A DNA stretch of 64,000 bases from Mesorhizobium metallidurans STM 2683 (GCF_000350085.1 NZ_CAUM01000055.1:1-64000); one strand, 5' to 3'; numbered from the stretch's first letter, positions 34,516 through 45,370 are shown. Numbers and translations: made by a program. The notes: generated by a model not told the origin, from the letters alone.

Positions 34516-35793
34516 TCAGAAATCCGCCGGCGGGTTGGCGGTGCGGCGATCGAGCTTGATGAAGGGCCGCGGCACCAATTTGGCCCGCTTCATCAGCTTC
34601 TGGTACTGCAATTCGCGCAGGGCGTAGATCTCGACCCAGAGGTCGTCGACCATCGTATCGCCGAACGGCCGCGCCAGCGAGGCGATGGCGATGTTGCGCT
34701 TCGCCATCGGCGACCACATGGCGGCGCTGACCAGCCCGACCTCCTGGCTTTTGCGATGATAGACGATGGCGTGTTCGGCCGGGATGTTGCCTTCGATCTC
34801 CAGCCCGACCAGAACATGCCGCAGTTTCCGCTTCGCCCGGGCTTCCAGGATGGCGCGGCGGCCGTTTAAATGGCCCTTTTCCAGATCGATCATGAAGCCG
34901 AGCCCGATCTCGTCCGGCATGCGTAAGCGGTCGGCGCGGATAGCGTGCTCAGAAGTGACGAAATCGGCATTGGCAACGATCAACCCGGCTTCGAGCCGGG
35001 CGCGGTTGAGGGCTGTGTAGCCGATGGCGCGGATGCCGCGCGGTTCGCCCGCCGCCATCAGTCGATCCCAGAGGCTAAGTGCCTGCGCGGCCGGCACGAA
35101 CAATTCGTAGCCGAGGTCACCGGTGAAACCGGTGCGCGAGATAGTGACCGTGCTTCCATCATGCGGAAAGTCGGCGAGGTCGAAAATCTTCAACCGTTCG
35201 ACGCCGGAAAAGCCGGCATCGCGCAGCACGGCAAAGGAAGTCGGACCCTGCAACGCCAGACCAGCGACGGCCTCGGTTTCTTCTTCGACGGTGACGTCAA
35301 ACCCAATGGCGCTGTCGAGCAGCCAGGGCAAATGTCGCTCCTGCGAGCACAGCCGGAACCGCGTTGGCGACAAACGGAACAGCGTGCCGTCGTCGAGGAC
35401 GAACCCCTCGTCGTCGCACCAGGCGGTATAGTGGACGCGGCCTGCTTTCAGTTTGGTCACGTCGCGCAGCGTGACGCGGTTGAGGAAGGCCTCGGCGTCC
35501 TTTCCCTCAATGCGGTATTTCGTCATCGGCGAGACGTCGAACAAAGCGGCCTGGCTGCGAATGGCGAAATATTCGAGCTCCTCATCCCACAGCGAGTGCG
35601 GGGCGCGGTAACCGGCCCAATTGTACCAGTCATTGGTGCGGGCCAGCGCCTCGATGCGCGGCTGGAAAGGCGTGCCGAGCCGCAGCGTGCGGAAATGAGA
35701 TTGCGCTGTGGTGCGGGCTGTCGATGGTTTGATCTTGAGTTGGCGGTTCATGACGGCGTTCCCTCGCGCAGCCTTGGTCGATTGGGTGTTCAT
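34516..35793 (-). CDS. GcvT-like aminomethyltransferase/demethylase
   Basis: This 425-residue protein has the glycine-cleavage T / dimethylglycine-dehydrogenase C-terminal fold. Typical segments are AALFDVSPMTKYRIEGKDAEAFLNRV, LALQGPTSFAVL, ISRTGFTGDLGYELFVP, ALNRARLEAGLI and LGFMIDLEKGHLNGR. Such proteins transfer a one-carbon unit from an N-methyl group to tetrahydrofolate. It starts 2 bp after the stop of the upstream flavoprotein. In context it probably demethylates an N-methylated intermediate, by inference. A longer frame to 36123 lies inside the neighbour and is rejected. Confidence 0.9.
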   Translation of the reverse strand: MNTQSTKAARGNAVMNRQLKIKPSTARTTAQSHFRTLRLGTPFQPRIEALARTNDWYNWAGYRAPHSLWDEELEYFAIRSQAALFDVSPMTKYRIEGKDAEAFLNRVTLRDVTKLKAGRVHYTAWCDDEGFVLDDGTLFRLSPTRFRLCSQERHLPWLLDSAIGFDVTVEEETEAVAGLALQGPTSFAVLRDAGFSGVERLKIFDLADFPHDGSTVTISRTGFTGDLGYELFVPAAQALSLWDRLMAAGEPRGIRAIGYTALNRARLEAGLIVANADFVTSEHAIRADRLRMPDEIGLGFMIDLEKGHLNGRRAILEARAKRKLRHVLVGLEIEGNIPAEHAIVYHRKSQEVGLVSAAMWSPMAKRNIAIASLARPFGDTMVDDLWVEIYALRELQYQKLMKRAKLVPRPFIKLDRRTANPPADF

Positions 35794-35795
35794 AA

Positions 35796-37361
35796 CTAGC
35801 CCTTCATCCCAATAATGCGTCTTGCGGCATTCACCCCGGGCGCGCCGGAGACGCCGCCGCCAGGATGCGAGCCGGCGCCGGCGAGGAACAGTCCTTCGAC
35901 CGGCGTTTCGTAGCCCGACCAGCCGGAGACGGGCCGCGACATCAGCATCTGATCGGCCTGTAATTCGCCGTGATGCCAGTGGCCCCCCGACATCCGGTAG
36001 CGCGTCTCGATGTCGGCCGGCGTCAAAAGTTCGGCATGGAGCACGGTCTTGCCGATCCCAGGTGCATAAGTCTCGAGCTGGGCCATGATTGCTTCGAGGA
36101 ATTTCGGCTTGCCCGCGCCCCAACCTTCTTTCAGCGCATAGGGCGCATACTGCACCACGGCCGACAGCACACTGGCACCTGTTGGGGCGAGCGACGGATC
36201 GGCGAGGCTGGGCAGCGTGATCTCCATCACCGGTTCAGGTGAGAACGCGCCGTATTTCGATGGATTGAAGGCGCGCTCGACATGATCGGGCGAAGGCGCG
36301 ATGACCAACCGGCCCTTGTGGCCGGCGGCATCGACGCCGGTGAATTCAGGCTGCCGGTCGAGCGCCAGATGAAGCTTCGCGGCATCGCCCTTCATGCGGA
36401 TATTTTTCACCTTGCGCACGAAGCCGGTATCGATCTCGCGCGGCCCGACAAGGTCGAGAAACGTGGTTGCCGGATTGATGGCCGAGACAATCGTCCTGGC
36501 GCGAATTTCCTCACCATTGTCGAGCGCAATGCCGACGGCGCGGTTCTTCTCGACGATGATCCTTGCCACTGGCGTCCCCACACGGATCGTCGCGCCGGCC
36601 TTTTCCGCCGCTGTGCCGATGGCGGCGATGACCGCGCCCATACCGCCTTTCGGCAATATTTGCGCGCCGGCAACACCAGCGGTTTCGCCTGCCAGCCGGT
36701 AATAGAGGCCGAGCAGCGAGGTCGGCGAACGCGGGCCGAGATGGCTGCCCAGCGTGGCGTCGAAGGCGAGCAGGCCCTTCAGGCGGTCGTCGGCAAGTTG
36801 CTCGTCGAGCAGGTCGGCGACGTTCATCAACAGCACGCGCAGGAAATCGCGCATGTCTTCCTTGCCGAGTTTCTTTAATGCCAACGCGGTCTGGCCGAGT
36901 GCCGCCGTATCGAGCATCGACATGCCACCGAGATCGGGCGGGCGGCGGGAGAGAAACGGCTTCAATATGCCGGCATAGCGCAGCAACTGAGCGCGCAACT
37001 CCTTCCAGTCGGATTGCTCAGACGGGTTGGCGCCGGTCAGCACCTCGCCATAGGCGCCATGCAGCACAAGCGGCGGGCCGTTTTTCGACAGTGCCACCGA
37101 CGGCACGAAGTCGCCGCGCGCGAATTGCAGCCCATGCTTCTCCAACTCCAGCGTCTTAATCACCTCGGGATGCAGACGGTTCAGCAGGTGGGCGACTGAG
37201 GAGACGCGAAAGCCGGGTGCGAATTCCTCGGTGCGCGCCGCGCCGCCGACGTCGCCGGCGGCCTCCAGCACCAGCACCTTGCGTCCGGCTTTCGCCAGCG
37301 TGGCGGCGGCGACGAGGCCGTTGTGGCCGCCGCCGATGACAACAGCATCAAATGACGTCAT
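35796..37361 (-). CDS. FAD-dependent oxidoreductase, PYROXD2/phytoene-desaturase-like (second copy)
   Basis: This 521-residue flavoprotein of the COG1233 type has the FAD-binding motif [19 protein letters not shown] then EAAGDVGGAARTEE, and the C-terminal FLAGAGSHPGGGVSGAPG cofactor loop. It is clearly related to the adjacent upstream gene, sharing GGGHNGLV and SHPGGGV elements, but well diverged. Its start overlaps the end of that gene by 14 bp. It is probably one half of a paired amine oxidoreductase; no substrate can be assigned from sequence. Confidence 0.92.
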   Translation of the reverse strand: MTSFDAVVIGGGHNGLVAAATLAKAGRKVLVLEAAGDVGGAARTEEFAPGFRVSSVAHLLNRLHPEVIKTLELEKHGLQFARGDFVPSVALSKNGPPLVLHGAYGEVLTGANPSEQSDWKELRAQLLRYAGILKPFLSRRPPDLGGMSMLDTAALGQTALALKKLGKEDMRDFLRVLLMNVADLLDEQLADDRLKGLLAFDATLGSHLGPRSPTSLLGLYYRLAGETAGVAGAQILPKGGMGAVIAAIGTAAEKAGATIRVGTPVARIIVEKNRAVGIALDNGEEIRARTIVSAINPATTFLDLVGPREIDTGFVRKVKNIRMKGDAAKLHLALDRQPEFTGVDAAGHKGRLVIAPSPDHVERAFNPSKYGAFSPEPVMEITLPSLADPSLAPTGASVLSAVVQYAPYALKEGWGAGKPKFLEAIMAQLETYAPGIGKTVLHAELLTPADIETRYRMSGGHWHHGELQADQMLMSRPVSGWSGYETPVEGLFLAGAGSHPGGGVSGAPGVNAARRIIGMKG

Positions 37362-38967
37362 GGGCCGGGCTCATATGCTGATTTGGCTTGGCGAGGTCGC
37401 GCAGGATTTCGGCCGCGGCATTGCGGCCGGGAGCGCCCATGACGCCACCGCCGGGATGGGTGGACGAGCCGCAGATGTAGAGCCCGCCGACCGGCGAACG
37501 ATATTGCGCGTAGCCCGGCACCGGGCGGTTGAACAAAAGCTGGTCGAAGGTCAGTTCGCCCTGGAAGATATTGCCTTCGGTGAGGCCAACCTCGGCCTCG
37601 ATCTCGCGCGGCGTACGCACCTCCATGTGGACGATGCGGTCGCGGAAGCCCGGCGAATAGTCCGCAATCTGCGAGATCACGCTTTCGGCGAAGCCGTCGC
37701 GGTCGGCATCGGTCCAGTCGCGGCCATTCACCTTCGGCGGCGCGTATTGTACGAAGCAGCTCATGAAGTGCTTGCCCGGCGGCGCCATGGTCGGGTCGAG
37801 CGTAGTCGGGATCACCATGTCGAGGAAAGGGTCCGCCGACCAGCGCCCGGTCTTCCAGTCGTCATAGGCGCGCTCCATGCGCTCCATCGAATCGGTGAAA
37901 TGCATGTCGCCGCGATAGACCGGCGAATCCTTCGGCAACGCCGGGAATTCGGGCAGTGAATCGAGCGCGATGTTGACCTTGCCGGAGGAGCCACGGATCT
38001 TGAAGTTCTTGACCCGGCGCAGGAAGATGTCGGGCAGTTCCTTTTCCTCGACCAGCTTGAGGAAGGTGCGTTTCACGTCGGCGTTGGAAACGACGAGCTT
38101 GCCATAAATCTCCTCGCCATCGGCAAGGACGATGCCTTTGGCCTTGCCGCGCTGGACCAGAACCTGGTCGACCTCGGCTCCGGTGCGGATGGTGCCGCCA
38201 GAGGCCTGGAAGGAGGCGGCGAGCGCCCTGGTGACGGCGCCCATGCCGCCGCGCGCATAGCCCCAGGCGCCGACCGAGCCGTCCACCTCGCCCATATAGT
38301 GGTGCAGCAGCACGTAAGCCGTGCCCGGCGACATCGGCCCGAGCGCGGTACCGATGATGCCTGACAAAGCGAAATTCGCCTTGATCACGTCGGTCTCGAA
38401 ATATTCGTCGAGGAAGTCCGAGATCGACATCGTCCAGAAGCGCAACGTCAGCGCCATTTCCTCGGCCGACAGCCCGGCGAATTTTTTGCCGAGATAGAGA
38501 AGCTCGCCGAGGTCGCGTGGCCGGAAACTTGTCGGGTCGGGCGCCGTGCGCATCAGCAGCGGCTGGATGAAGCGGCACTGCCGCGTCACGTCGCGGGAAT
38601 AGCGGTAATAGGCTTCGGCGTCGCGCCTGGAGAAGCGGGCGAATTCGCGCCGGTGGGCATCGTGATCACGGTAGTTGGCGAGGTAGTCGCCGCCGCGGGT
38701 GAACACCGCGCCGCCCTCGTAGGAAATCACCTGCAGGCCGAAGCGCGGCAATTCGAGGTCGCGCATGATCTCGGGGCGAAACAGCGAGCAGACATAGGAG
38801 CAGTTGGAATAGAGGAAACCGGGCGTCAATTCCCTGCTGGTGGCGGCGCCGCCGACCCAGTCGTTCTTCTCCACCACCAGCACGTCGAGGCCAGCGCGCT
38901 GCAGGTAGCAGGCATTGACCAGACCATTGTGTCCGCCGCCGATGACGATCGCATCCCAAGCCTTCAT
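37348..38967 (-). CDS. FAD-dependent oxidoreductase, PYROXD2/phytoene-desaturase-like (first copy)
   Basis: This 539-residue flavoprotein has [20 protein letters not shown] and [14 protein letters not shown] at the N-terminus and the C-terminal loop [18 protein letters not shown]. It is the first gene of a four-gene minus-strand operon (two flavoproteins, GcvT-like, small protein) with 14-bp and 2-bp junctions. The divergent promoter region carries a copy of the TetR-type operator. A large overlapping frame on the plus strand (38653 onward) is its shadow joined to the real methyltransferase. Confidence 0.92.
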   Translation of the reverse strand: MKAWDAIVIGGGHNGLVNACYLQRAGLDVLVVEKNDWVGGAATSRELTPGFLYSNCSYVCSLFRPEIMRDLELPRFGLQVISYEGGAVFTRGGDYLANYRDHDAHRREFARFSRRDAEAYYRYSRDVTRQCRFIQPLLMRTAPDPTSFRPRDLGELLYLGKKFAGLSAEEMALTLRFWTMSISDFLDEYFETDVIKANFALSGIIGTALGPMSPGTAYVLLHHYMGEVDGSVGAWGYARGGMGAVTRALAASFQASGGTIRTGAEVDQVLVQRGKAKGIVLADGEEIYGKLVVSNADVKRTFLKLVEEKELPDIFLRRVKNFKIRGSSGKVNIALDSLPEFPALPKDSPVYRGDMHFTDSMERMERAYDDWKTGRWSADPFLDMVIPTTLDPTMAPPGKHFMSCFVQYAPPKVNGRDWTDADRDGFAESVISQIADYSPGFRDRIVHMEVRTPREIEAEVGLTEGNIFQGELTFDQLLFNRPVPGYAQYRSPVGGLYICGSSTHPGGGVMGAPGRNAAAEILRDLAKPNQHMSPAHDVI

Positions 38968-39066
38968 ATGCGCCGAGCCTTCATGGCGACCTGCTCTTCA
39001 TTTTTGCGTGATCCGCTCCCGTATGTACGGAATTTGGCATGGCAGCTGCTATTTTGTCCAGTCATT

Positions 39067-39082
39067 CTGAATGAATGTTCAA
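39067..39082. promoter_or_regulatory. TetR-type operator copy 1 (oxidase / methyltransferase divergent region)
   Basis: CTGAAT-GAAT-GTTCAA matches TTGAAT-N4-ATTCAA at ten of twelve arm positions. It lies between the divergent flavoprotein (38967) and methyltransferase (39166) operons, in a position to control both. Confidence 0.6.
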
Positions 39083-39165
39083 CAAATGATGTTGCGTTTT
39101 CTCCGACATGCGCTAGGCTTTGCCGATATTCGGGAATGGGTTTTCGAGGTTGGGACCGAGGTCTG

Positions 39166-39960
39166 ATGATCGAAACGGCAGACGCCGGGCCGGAATATGA
39201 CGGCACCGCAATCCGCTTCCTCGAGGCGCTGTGGGGCGATGGTTATCTGTCGCCGGGTGGGCCGGTTGAGGTCGACCGCGTCGTCGAGGGCCTGTCGCTT
39301 GAGGGCAAGACGGTCCTCGATATAGGCTGCGGCTCCGGCGGCATCACGCTGCATCTGGTCGAGCGCCATGGTGCTGCCCACGCCACCGGTTTCGATGTCG
39401 AGCGTCCGGTGATCGAAACGGCCCGGCAAAGGGCGGCCGCGCGCGGGCTTGACGGTCGCGCGAGCTTCGTCCAGGCGCCACCGGGGCCATTGCCCTTCGC
39501 CGGTGCTTCCTTCGATGTCGTCTTCTCCAAGGACGCGCTGCTGCATGTGCCCGACAAGGATGGGCTGTTCGCCGAGATCTTCCGCGTGCTGAAGCCGGGC
39601 GGTGTCTTTGCCGCTTCAAACTGGATGATCTCGCATGATGGCGAACCATCGCCTGAAATGAAGGCCTATGTCGCCGCGGAAGGCCTGTCCTTCGCCATGG
39701 CGTCGCCGGCGCGCTATGCGCAAGCGATGCGCCGCGCCGGCTTTGCCGACGTTACCGTGCGCGACCGCAATCCCTGGTACCGCGAGGTCGCGCGCGAGGA
39801 ACTCGCCCGCCTCAAGGGTCCGCTCTACCCGACGGTCGCGGCCGCGGTCGGGGCGGCCTATGTCGACAAGAACATACGAACCTGGGAAGCCATGCAGAAG
39901 GTGCTTGACAGCGGCGAGCACCGTCCCACTCATCTTCGCGGTCGAAAACCGGTTGGATAG
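39166..39960 (+). CDS. SAM-dependent methyltransferase
   Basis: This class I methyltransferase has 264 residues. The SAM motif is [15 protein letters not shown], with [20 protein letters not shown] and [15 protein letters not shown] following. The opening [22 protein letters not shown] resembles the phosphoethanolamine/sarcosine-type N-methyltransferases. The ATG at 39166 follows GAGG; an in-frame ATG at 39136 is the alternative. It is the first gene of a plus-strand operon with the TetR regulator and transport genes. A methyltransferase inside a demethylation cluster is unusual; it may remove methyl groups from or add them to the transported amine. Confidence 0.9.
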   Translation: MIETADAGPEYDGTAIRFLEALWGDGYLSPGGPVEVDRVVEGLSLEGKTVLDIGCGSGGITLHLVERHGAAHATGFDVERPVIETARQRAAARGLDGRASFVQAPPGPLPFAGASFDVVFSKDALLHVPDKDGLFAEIFRVLKPGGVFAASNWMISHDGEPSPEMKAYVAAEGLSFAMASPARYAQAMRRAGFADVTVRDRNPWYREVAREELARLKGPLYPTVAAAVGAAYVDKNIRTWEAMQKVLDSGEHRPTHLRGRKPVG

Positions 39961-39966
39961 CCGGCG

Positions 39967-40677
39967 ATGCTGGAGACCGTCACACCCATGAAGACAGCAG
40001 AGGCCACTGAAGCCGCCCTTGAATCAGCGCGGAAAAACGAGACCGAAAAACGCGGCCGCAAGGCCTCGAAGGAAGTCAGGCAGCTTCAGCTGATCGAGGC
40101 GACGATCGATTCTTTGGCCAAGCGCGGCTATTCGGAGACGACGATGGCCGATGTCGCCGACGGGGCCGGCCTGTCGCGCGGCATCGTCAATTTCCATTTC
40201 GAGAGCAAGGAAAAGCTGCTTGTCGCCACGTTGGCATATATGGCCGACGAATATGCCGCGCATTGGCGCGCGGCCCTCACCAAGGCCGGTGACAATCCCG
40301 CCCGCCAGTTGCGGGCGCTGGTCGCTGCCGATTTCGATCGCTCGATCTGCAACAAGCGCAAGCTGGCCGCCTGGTGCGCCTTCTGGGGCGAGGCCAAGTC
40401 GCGCCCGACCTATCAGGCGCTGTGCGGGGCGCGCGACGCCGCCTACCAGAAGATCTTCATCGACCTTTGCGCGACGCTCAAAGAGAGCGGCGGTTATGCC
40501 TATGAGCCCCAAGTGATGGCGCTGGCGCTGAGCGCCATGCTGGAGGGGCTGTGGCTGCGGCTGATGATGGGCACCGAGGACGTCACCCGCGAGACCGCGC
40601 TGCAGGCGGCGAACGAATTCCTGTCGGCGGCATTTCCGAAACATTATCCGTGGGCCAGCGGCCCCAAGAAGGCCTGA
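39967..40677 (+). CDS. BetI-like TetR-family transcriptional regulator
   Basis: The 236-residue regulator has a TetR helix-turn-helix (about 35-80: LAKRGYSETTMADVADGAGLSRGIVNFHFESKEKLL). The C-terminal ligand domain resembles BetI, the choline-responsive repressor (RKLAAWCAFWGEAKSRPTYQ). A second start at 39988 is possible. It follows the methyltransferase by 6 bp. Three TTGAAT-N4-ATTCAA sites in the cluster are reminiscent of BetI boxes. I infer that it represses the whole 34-50 kb cluster and responds to a quaternary or methylated amine. Confidence 0.88.
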   Translation: MLETVTPMKTAEATEAALESARKNETEKRGRKASKEVRQLQLIEATIDSLAKRGYSETTMADVADGAGLSRGIVNFHFESKEKLLVATLAYMADEYAAHWRAALTKAGDNPARQLRALVAADFDRSICNKRKLAAWCAFWGEAKSRPTYQALCGARDAAYQKIFIDLCATLKESGGYAYEPQVMALALSAMLEGLWLRLMMGTEDVTRETALQAANEFLSAAFPKHYPWASGPKKA

Positions 40678-40707
40678 AGCAAAAAACCAAAAGAGGATGG
40701 AACAGCA

Positions 40708-41790
40708 ATGAAGACAATGACCCGACGCCTGACACTGACATTGGCGCTGGCCGGTGCGCTGGCGGCTTCGGCCGCCGCACTTGCGGTTGCCGCAGACAAG
40801 GACCTGATCGTCTTCGACTGGTCCGGCTACGAAGACCCCAGCTTCCATCCAAAATATGTCGAGAAGAACGGCGATTCGCCGACCTTCACCTTCTTCGGCG
40901 ATGAGGACGAGGCGTTCGAAAAAGTCCGCTCCGGCTTCAAGGCCGATCTCGGCCATCCCTGCTCGCAGAGCGTGGTCAAATGGCGCGAGGCAGGGCTGCT
41001 TCAGCCGCTCGACACCTCGAAGATATCGGCCTGGAAAGACCTCAATCCCGGCATCATGGCGATGAAGGATCTCGCCACCACGGCCGATGGCAAGGCATGG
41101 TTCATGCCCTGGGACTGGGGCAATACGCAGCTCACCTACAATTCCGACAAGATAGACGCCAAGGACGTGCAGTCGCTGAAGGCCTTCGCCGATCCCAAGT
41201 TCAAGGGCAGGGTTTCGATCGGCGACAATGTCGACGACGCCTATGCGCTGGCCAGCCTTGCCATCGGGCTCAAGGACTGGACCAAGATGACGGACGACCA
41301 GTTCAAGCAGGCGTCCGACTTCCTGCGCGAGGTGCACAAGAACGTTCGCTCCTACTGGACCGACTCCACTGACATCGTCCAGCTGTTCAGTGGCGGCGAG
41401 GTCGATCTCGCCTGGGCATGGAATGATGCGACAGTGCAATCGGTCGCCGCCGGCGTGCCGATCCAAGCCAAGAAGGACACCGACGAGGGCATTTCCACCT
41501 GGGTTTGCGGGTATGTGCTGTTCAAGGACGCGCCCGGGAATACCGACAAGGCCTATGACTACCTGAACGCGGTCAACGATCCGGAAGTCGCCAAGGTGCT
41601 GGTCAAGGACTGGGGCTACGGCCAGGCCAACGCCAAGGGCATGGAAGGTGTCGACCAGGCGGTATTGAAGGAGAAGGGCTATGACGACGTGCAGAAATTC
41701 GTCGACAAGACGCTGTTCCAGGCGCCGGTTCCCTCCGAGCTCAAGCTCAAGATGATCGCCGAGTTCGAGAAGATCAAAGCCGGCTATTGA
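40708..41790 (+). CDS. Spermidine/putrescine-type periplasmic binding protein, copy 1
   Basis: This 360-residue exported protein has a Sec signal ending near LAVAADKDL. The mature part begins [20 protein letters not shown], typical of PotD-like binding proteins. It is followed by [21 protein letters not shown]. It closely resembles the next gene along its length (for example [15 protein letters not shown] against [15 protein letters not shown]). It would deliver an organic amine to the PotABC-type transporter encoded 3-6 kb downstream on the other strand. Confidence 0.92.
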   Translation: MKTMTRRLTLTLALAGALAASAAALAVAADKDLIVFDWSGYEDPSFHPKYVEKNGDSPTFTFFGDEDEAFEKVRSGFKADLGHPCSQSVVKWREAGLLQPLDTSKISAWKDLNPGIMAMKDLATTADGKAWFMPWDWGNTQLTYNSDKIDAKDVQSLKAFADPKFKGRVSIGDNVDDAYALASLAIGLKDWTKMTDDQFKQASDFLREVHKNVRSYWTDSTDIVQLFSGGEVDLAWAWNDATVQSVAAGVPIQAKKDTDEGISTWVCGYVLFKDAPGNTDKAYDYLNAVNDPEVAKVLVKDWGYGQANAKGMEGVDQAVLKEKGYDDVQKFVDKTLFQAPVPSELKLKMIAEFEKIKAGY

Positions 41791-41805
41791 GCTCTGTTTG
41801 GCTGC

Positions 41806-41838
41806 CCCGTCCGCCTGCCAATATGGTGGGCGGACGGG
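41806..41838. repeat. Hairpin between the two binding-protein genes
   Basis: CCCGTCCGCC pairs with GGCGGACGGG across a 13-base loop, without a T run. It probably stabilises or partly terminates the upstream transcript. Confidence 0.55.
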
Positions 41839-41904
41839 CTCGCCAAAGCCTGGGAATTCTCCTAACCTCACTCGGATGAGTTCGCGACGGGGGAATTTCC
41901 AGCC

Positions 41905-42981
41905 ATGAAGTCCATGCTTCGCAACCTTGCCATCGCTGCCGCATGCACGATCGGCGCTGGCGCTCATCTCGCATTTGCGGCGGGCGGCGGCGACCTCGTC
42001 GTGTTCGACTGGTCGGGCTACGAGGATCCGCTGCTGCATCCCGCCTACGCCACCAAATATGGTGCTGAGCCAACCTTCGCCTTCTTTGGCGACGAGGACG
42101 AAGCCTTCCAGAAGATGCGGGCCGGCTTCAAGGCCGATATTGCGCATCCCTGTTCGCAAAGCGTGGTGAAGTGGCGCGAAGCGGGCATGCTGCAGCCGCT
42201 CGACACATCGAAAATCACCGGCTGGAAAGACCTCAATCCCGGCATCATGGCGATGAAGGATCTCACTACTGCCGCCGACGGCAAGGTCTGGTTCATGCCC
42301 TTCGACTGGGGCAACACATCGCTGCTTTACCGCACCGACGATGTCACGGCGGAAGAAGCGCAGTCGCTGAGGATCTTCGCGGATCCGAAATTCAAGGGGC
42401 GCGTCACCATTGGCGACAATGTCGACGACGCCTACGCCCTGGCAAGCCTGGTCATCGGTCTCAAGGACTGGACCAAGATGACCGACGCCGAGTTTAAGGA
42501 GGCGTCCGATTTCCTGCGCGACGTGCACAGGAACATCCGCTTCTACTGGACCGACGACACCGACATCAACCAGGCCTTCTCAGGCAATGAGGTCGACCTC
42601 GCCTGGGGCTGGAACGAGACCTTCGTTACGCTCAAGAGCCAGGGCGTGTCGATCGCTATGAACCGCGACACCAAGGAGGGCATGTCGACCTGGGTGTGCG
42701 GCTATGTGCTGATGAAGGACGCGCCCGGAAATCTCGACCAGGCCTATGATTTCCTGAACGCGGTCAACGCGCCTGCCGTGTCGAGCTATATGGTCACGAC
42801 ATTCGGCTATGGCCACGGCAACGCCGCCGGCATGTCGGCGATCGAGCCCAAGCTGCTGGCCGAGCGGGGTTTCGACGATCTCGACAAATTTCTCGACAAG
42901 ACCCTGTTCCAGCAACCGGTGGCGCCGGAGCTCAAGCAGCGGATGATCGAGGAGTTCGAGAAGATCAAGGCCGGCTATTGA
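41905..42981 (+). CDS. Spermidine/putrescine-type periplasmic binding protein, copy 2
   Basis: The 358-residue product is a tandem paralogue of the preceding gene, with an export signal ending near HLAFAAGGG and a [20 protein letters not shown] start. The two share most of their length, including a [25 protein letters not shown] block and the C-terminal EFEKIKAGY. Differences cluster around the likely ligand pocket (for example WNDATVQSVAAGV against [13 protein letters not shown]), suggesting different ligands. Its stop overlaps the TTG start of the amine oxidase. Confidence 0.92.
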   Translation: MKSMLRNLAIAAACTIGAGAHLAFAAGGGDLVVFDWSGYEDPLLHPAYATKYGAEPTFAFFGDEDEAFQKMRAGFKADIAHPCSQSVVKWREAGMLQPLDTSKITGWKDLNPGIMAMKDLTTAADGKVWFMPFDWGNTSLLYRTDDVTAEEAQSLRIFADPKFKGRVTIGDNVDDAYALASLVIGLKDWTKMTDAEFKEASDFLRDVHRNIRFYWTDDTDINQAFSGNEVDLAWGWNETFVTLKSQGVSIAMNRDTKEGMSTWVCGYVLMKDAPGNLDQAYDFLNAVNAPAVSSYMVTTFGYGHGNAAGMSAIEPKLLAERGFDDLDKFLDKTLFQQPVAPELKQRMIEEFEKIKAGY

Positions 42982-44288
42982 AGCGCGGAACTGAAAGAGC
43001 CGATGTCATCATCGTCGGAGCCGGGTTCACCGGCCTGTCGGCGGCGCTGGAACTGAAGAAGGCCGGCATCGATTTCGTGCTGCTCGAAGCGCGCGACCGT
43101 GTCGGCGGTCGCGTGGAATCCAAACGCAATGGGCTGGGAGAGCGCATCGATAGCGGCGGCCAGTTCCTGTGCGAGGACATGCCGGAACTGATGACGCTGG
43201 TTGAAGCGCACGGCAAGACACTTGTCGAAACCTATGTCGAGGGGGAGTTCGTCACCCAGCCGCGGCTGAGCGCGAGCCAAGGCGAGCGAATCTTCCTCGC
43301 CTCGATGGCGATCCGCGACCGGATGAATGCGATCGCGCCCGACGATCCCGATATTGCCGGATTGACCGTCGCAGATTGGCTCGATCGCCAGCATGATCCT
43401 GTCGAGGTCAAGATGGCCTTTCGTTCGATGATCGAGGGCCTCTGGTGCCAGGCGCTGGAAAAGCTGCCGCTGTGGCACTTGATCGACAATGACCGTCGCA
43501 TCACCAACGAGGTGCCGGAACTGCAATATTTCGTGCGCGAAACCATGCATGCTTTGGCGGATGATCTGGCCAGCGATCTCGGCGACCGCCTGCGATTGAA
43601 TGCAGCGGTCGAAACCATCGATAACGGGCCGGAAGGCGTTCGCCTCGTCACGGCGGCAGGCGCGATCGAAGCGCGGACGGCACTTATCGCCGTGCCGCCG
43701 ATGATGGCCTCGAAGCTCAATTTCGTGCCGGCGCTGCCGGCTGTCCTGGAAAGAGCGCTCGGCGTCTGGCAAAGCGGCGCGGTGATCAAGGTGCTGGTGC
43801 GCTATCCCACGGCGTTCTGGCGCGTTAGGGGCCTGAGCGGCATGGTGATGTGGCGCGACCTGCCGGGCCTGTTTGCCTGCGATGCCAGCAAGGACGACGA
43901 CCATGCCGCGCTGGTCGTTTTCGTCGGCGGGCCACTGGCGTTGCGCTGGCGTGAACTCGGCGATGGCGCCCTGCGCGGCGAACTGACGGCAAGGTTGCAG
44001 GACGCGCTCGGTACCGAAGCAGCCGGTATTGCCGATCTCAGCTATCGCGATTGGACACACGATCGCTGGAGCGGCGGCGCCTACAGCGACCTCATCGTCG
44101 ACGCGAGGGCGACGGATGCCGAACGGATCATCCTGGCCGGCGCACCGCCGGTCCATTTCGCCAGCTCGGAACTGTCGCCGTCATTTCCCGGCTATGTCGA
44201 GGGTGCGATCGTGGCGGGGCGGATCGCGGCGCGAAAGATCATTGCGGACGTTCAGTCCGCCATCGCCACCAGCGCCTCGGGGTCGTAG
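42978..44288 (+). CDS. Flavin-containing monoamine-oxidase-like enzyme
   Basis: This 436-residue FAD-dependent amine oxidase starts with [20 protein letters not shown] and [17 protein letters not shown], the classical FAD motifs of the monoamine oxidase family, including the RxGGR pattern. The C-terminal region has [17 protein letters not shown]. Translation begins at a TTG that overlaps the preceding stop codon (ATTGA); no ATG is available nearby. It should oxidise an amine to an imine with release of H2O2 or electron transfer. Its 3' end overlaps the convergent ATPase gene by 37 bp. Confidence 0.9.
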   Translation: MKRGTERADVIIVGAGFTGLSAALELKKAGIDFVLLEARDRVGGRVESKRNGLGERIDSGGQFLCEDMPELMTLVEAHGKTLVETYVEGEFVTQPRLSASQGERIFLASMAIRDRMNAIAPDDPDIAGLTVADWLDRQHDPVEVKMAFRSMIEGLWCQALEKLPLWHLIDNDRRITNEVPELQYFVRETMHALADDLASDLGDRLRLNAAVETIDNGPEGVRLVTAAGAIEARTALIAVPPMMASKLNFVPALPAVLERALGVWQSGAVIKVLVRYPTAFWRVRGLSGMVMWRDLPGLFACDASKDDDHAALVVFVGGPLALRWRELGDGALRGELTARLQDALGTEAAGIADLSYRDWTHDRWSGGAYSDLIVDARATDAERIILAGAPPVHFASSELSPSFPGYVEGAIVAGRIAARKIIADVQSAIATSASGS

Positions 44289-45370
44289 GCAAGGCGGATC
44301 GAGGTGCCGACGGGAATGTCGTCGGCGCCGAAATCATTGGTTTCGGTCACTGAGAGCGGCTTTTCCAGTCCAGGTATCTCGACGATCAAATGGGTGATCT
44401 CGCCGAAGTAATGGCGCTCGACCACCTTGCCGGCGACTTCGAATTTAGCCGTCGCATTGTCCCACAGCACGCGAAGGCGCTCAGGTCTTATGCCGAGCGT
44501 GGCTGCGCCGCCATTGCGGACAAAGGCTTTGGGCTTGTCGGTCTTGATGCGGCCGAAGCCCAGCGTGTCGACGACCAGCGAGGCGCCGTTCTCCTCGACG
44601 ATCTCGGCCTTGACGAAATTCATGCCGCCGAGGAAGTCGGCGACCTGGCGGTTGACGGGGCGCTGGTAGATTTCCTTGGGCGAGGCGACCTGCGCGATCC
44701 TGCCGCCGAACATCACAGCGATACGATCGGACATGGCCAGCGCCTCATACTGGTCGTGGGTGACGAGCACGAAGGTGATGCCGACCGCCTGCTGCAGGCG
44801 GCGCAACTCTACCTGCATCTGCTCGCGCAGCTTCTTGTCCAGCGCCGACAGCGGCTCGTCGAGCAGCAGCACCTTCGGCCGCATCACCAGCGCGCGGGCC
44901 AGCGCCACGCGCTGGCGCTGGCCGCCGGAAAGTTCGGTGGCGAGACGTTTGCCAAGGCCGGTCAGCGAGACCTGGGCCAGCGCCTCCTCGACGCGGCGTT
45001 TTTCTTCCGGTCCCGCCAGCTTCAGCCGCTTCAGCCCGTAGGCGACATTCTGCTCGACATTGAGATGCGGGAAGATCGCATAGCTCTGGAAGACCATGTT
45101 CGTCGGCCGGCGGTTGGCGGGAATGCCCTCCATCGACTGACCGTCGACCGAGATCGAGCCGCTGGTCGGGTTGTCGAAACCGGCAATCATGCGTAGCAGC
45201 GTGGTCTTGCCGCAGCCGGACGGGCCGAGCAGCGAGAAGAATTCGCCCTCCTTGATGGTCAGTGAAGCGTCGTCGAGCGCCTTGAAGGCGCCGTAGCTGC
45301 GGGTGACGCTTTTGATCTCGATCATTGGCCGTTCGGTTTGGGTTCGTTCAGTCCGGGGCCGCTCAGGCAT
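44252..45370 (-). CDS. Polyamine-type ABC transporter ATP-binding protein
   Basis: This PotA-like ATPase has 372 residues. Walker A is [13 protein letters not shown], the signature is [16 protein letters not shown] and Walker B is [19 protein letters not shown]-terminal TOBE-type regulatory domain (about 280-365, with [13 protein letters not shown]) follows. The start at 45370 overlaps the permease gene by 8 bp, but [12 protein letters not shown] at 45325 is an alternative. It completes a PotABC-type importer whose binding proteins are encoded upstream on the opposite strand. Confidence 0.92.
   Translation of the reverse strand: MPERPRTERTQTERPMIEIKSVTRSYGAFKALDDASLTIKEGEFFSLLGPSGCGKTTLLRMIAGFDNPTSGSISVDGQSMEGIPANRRPTNMVFQSYAIFPHLNVEQNVAYGLKRLKLAGPEEKRRVEEALAQVSLTGLGKRLATELSGGQRQRVALARALVMRPKVLLLDEPLSALDKKLREQMQVELRRLQQAVGITFVLVTHDQYEALAMSDRIAVMFGGRIAQVASPKEIYQRPVNRQVADFLGGMNFVKAEIVEENGASLVVDTLGFGRIKTDKPKAFVRNGGAATLGIRPERLRVLWDNATAKFEVAGKVVERHYFGEITHLIVEIPGLEKPLSVTETNDFGADDIPVGTSIRLAYDPEALVAMAD

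Noticed and set aside
40024..42528. 834-residue open frame on the minus strand
   Set aside because: It runs antisense through the TetR gene and both binding-protein genes. Its length reflects the high-GC third-position pattern and the duplicated genes, and it has no recognisable motif or start.
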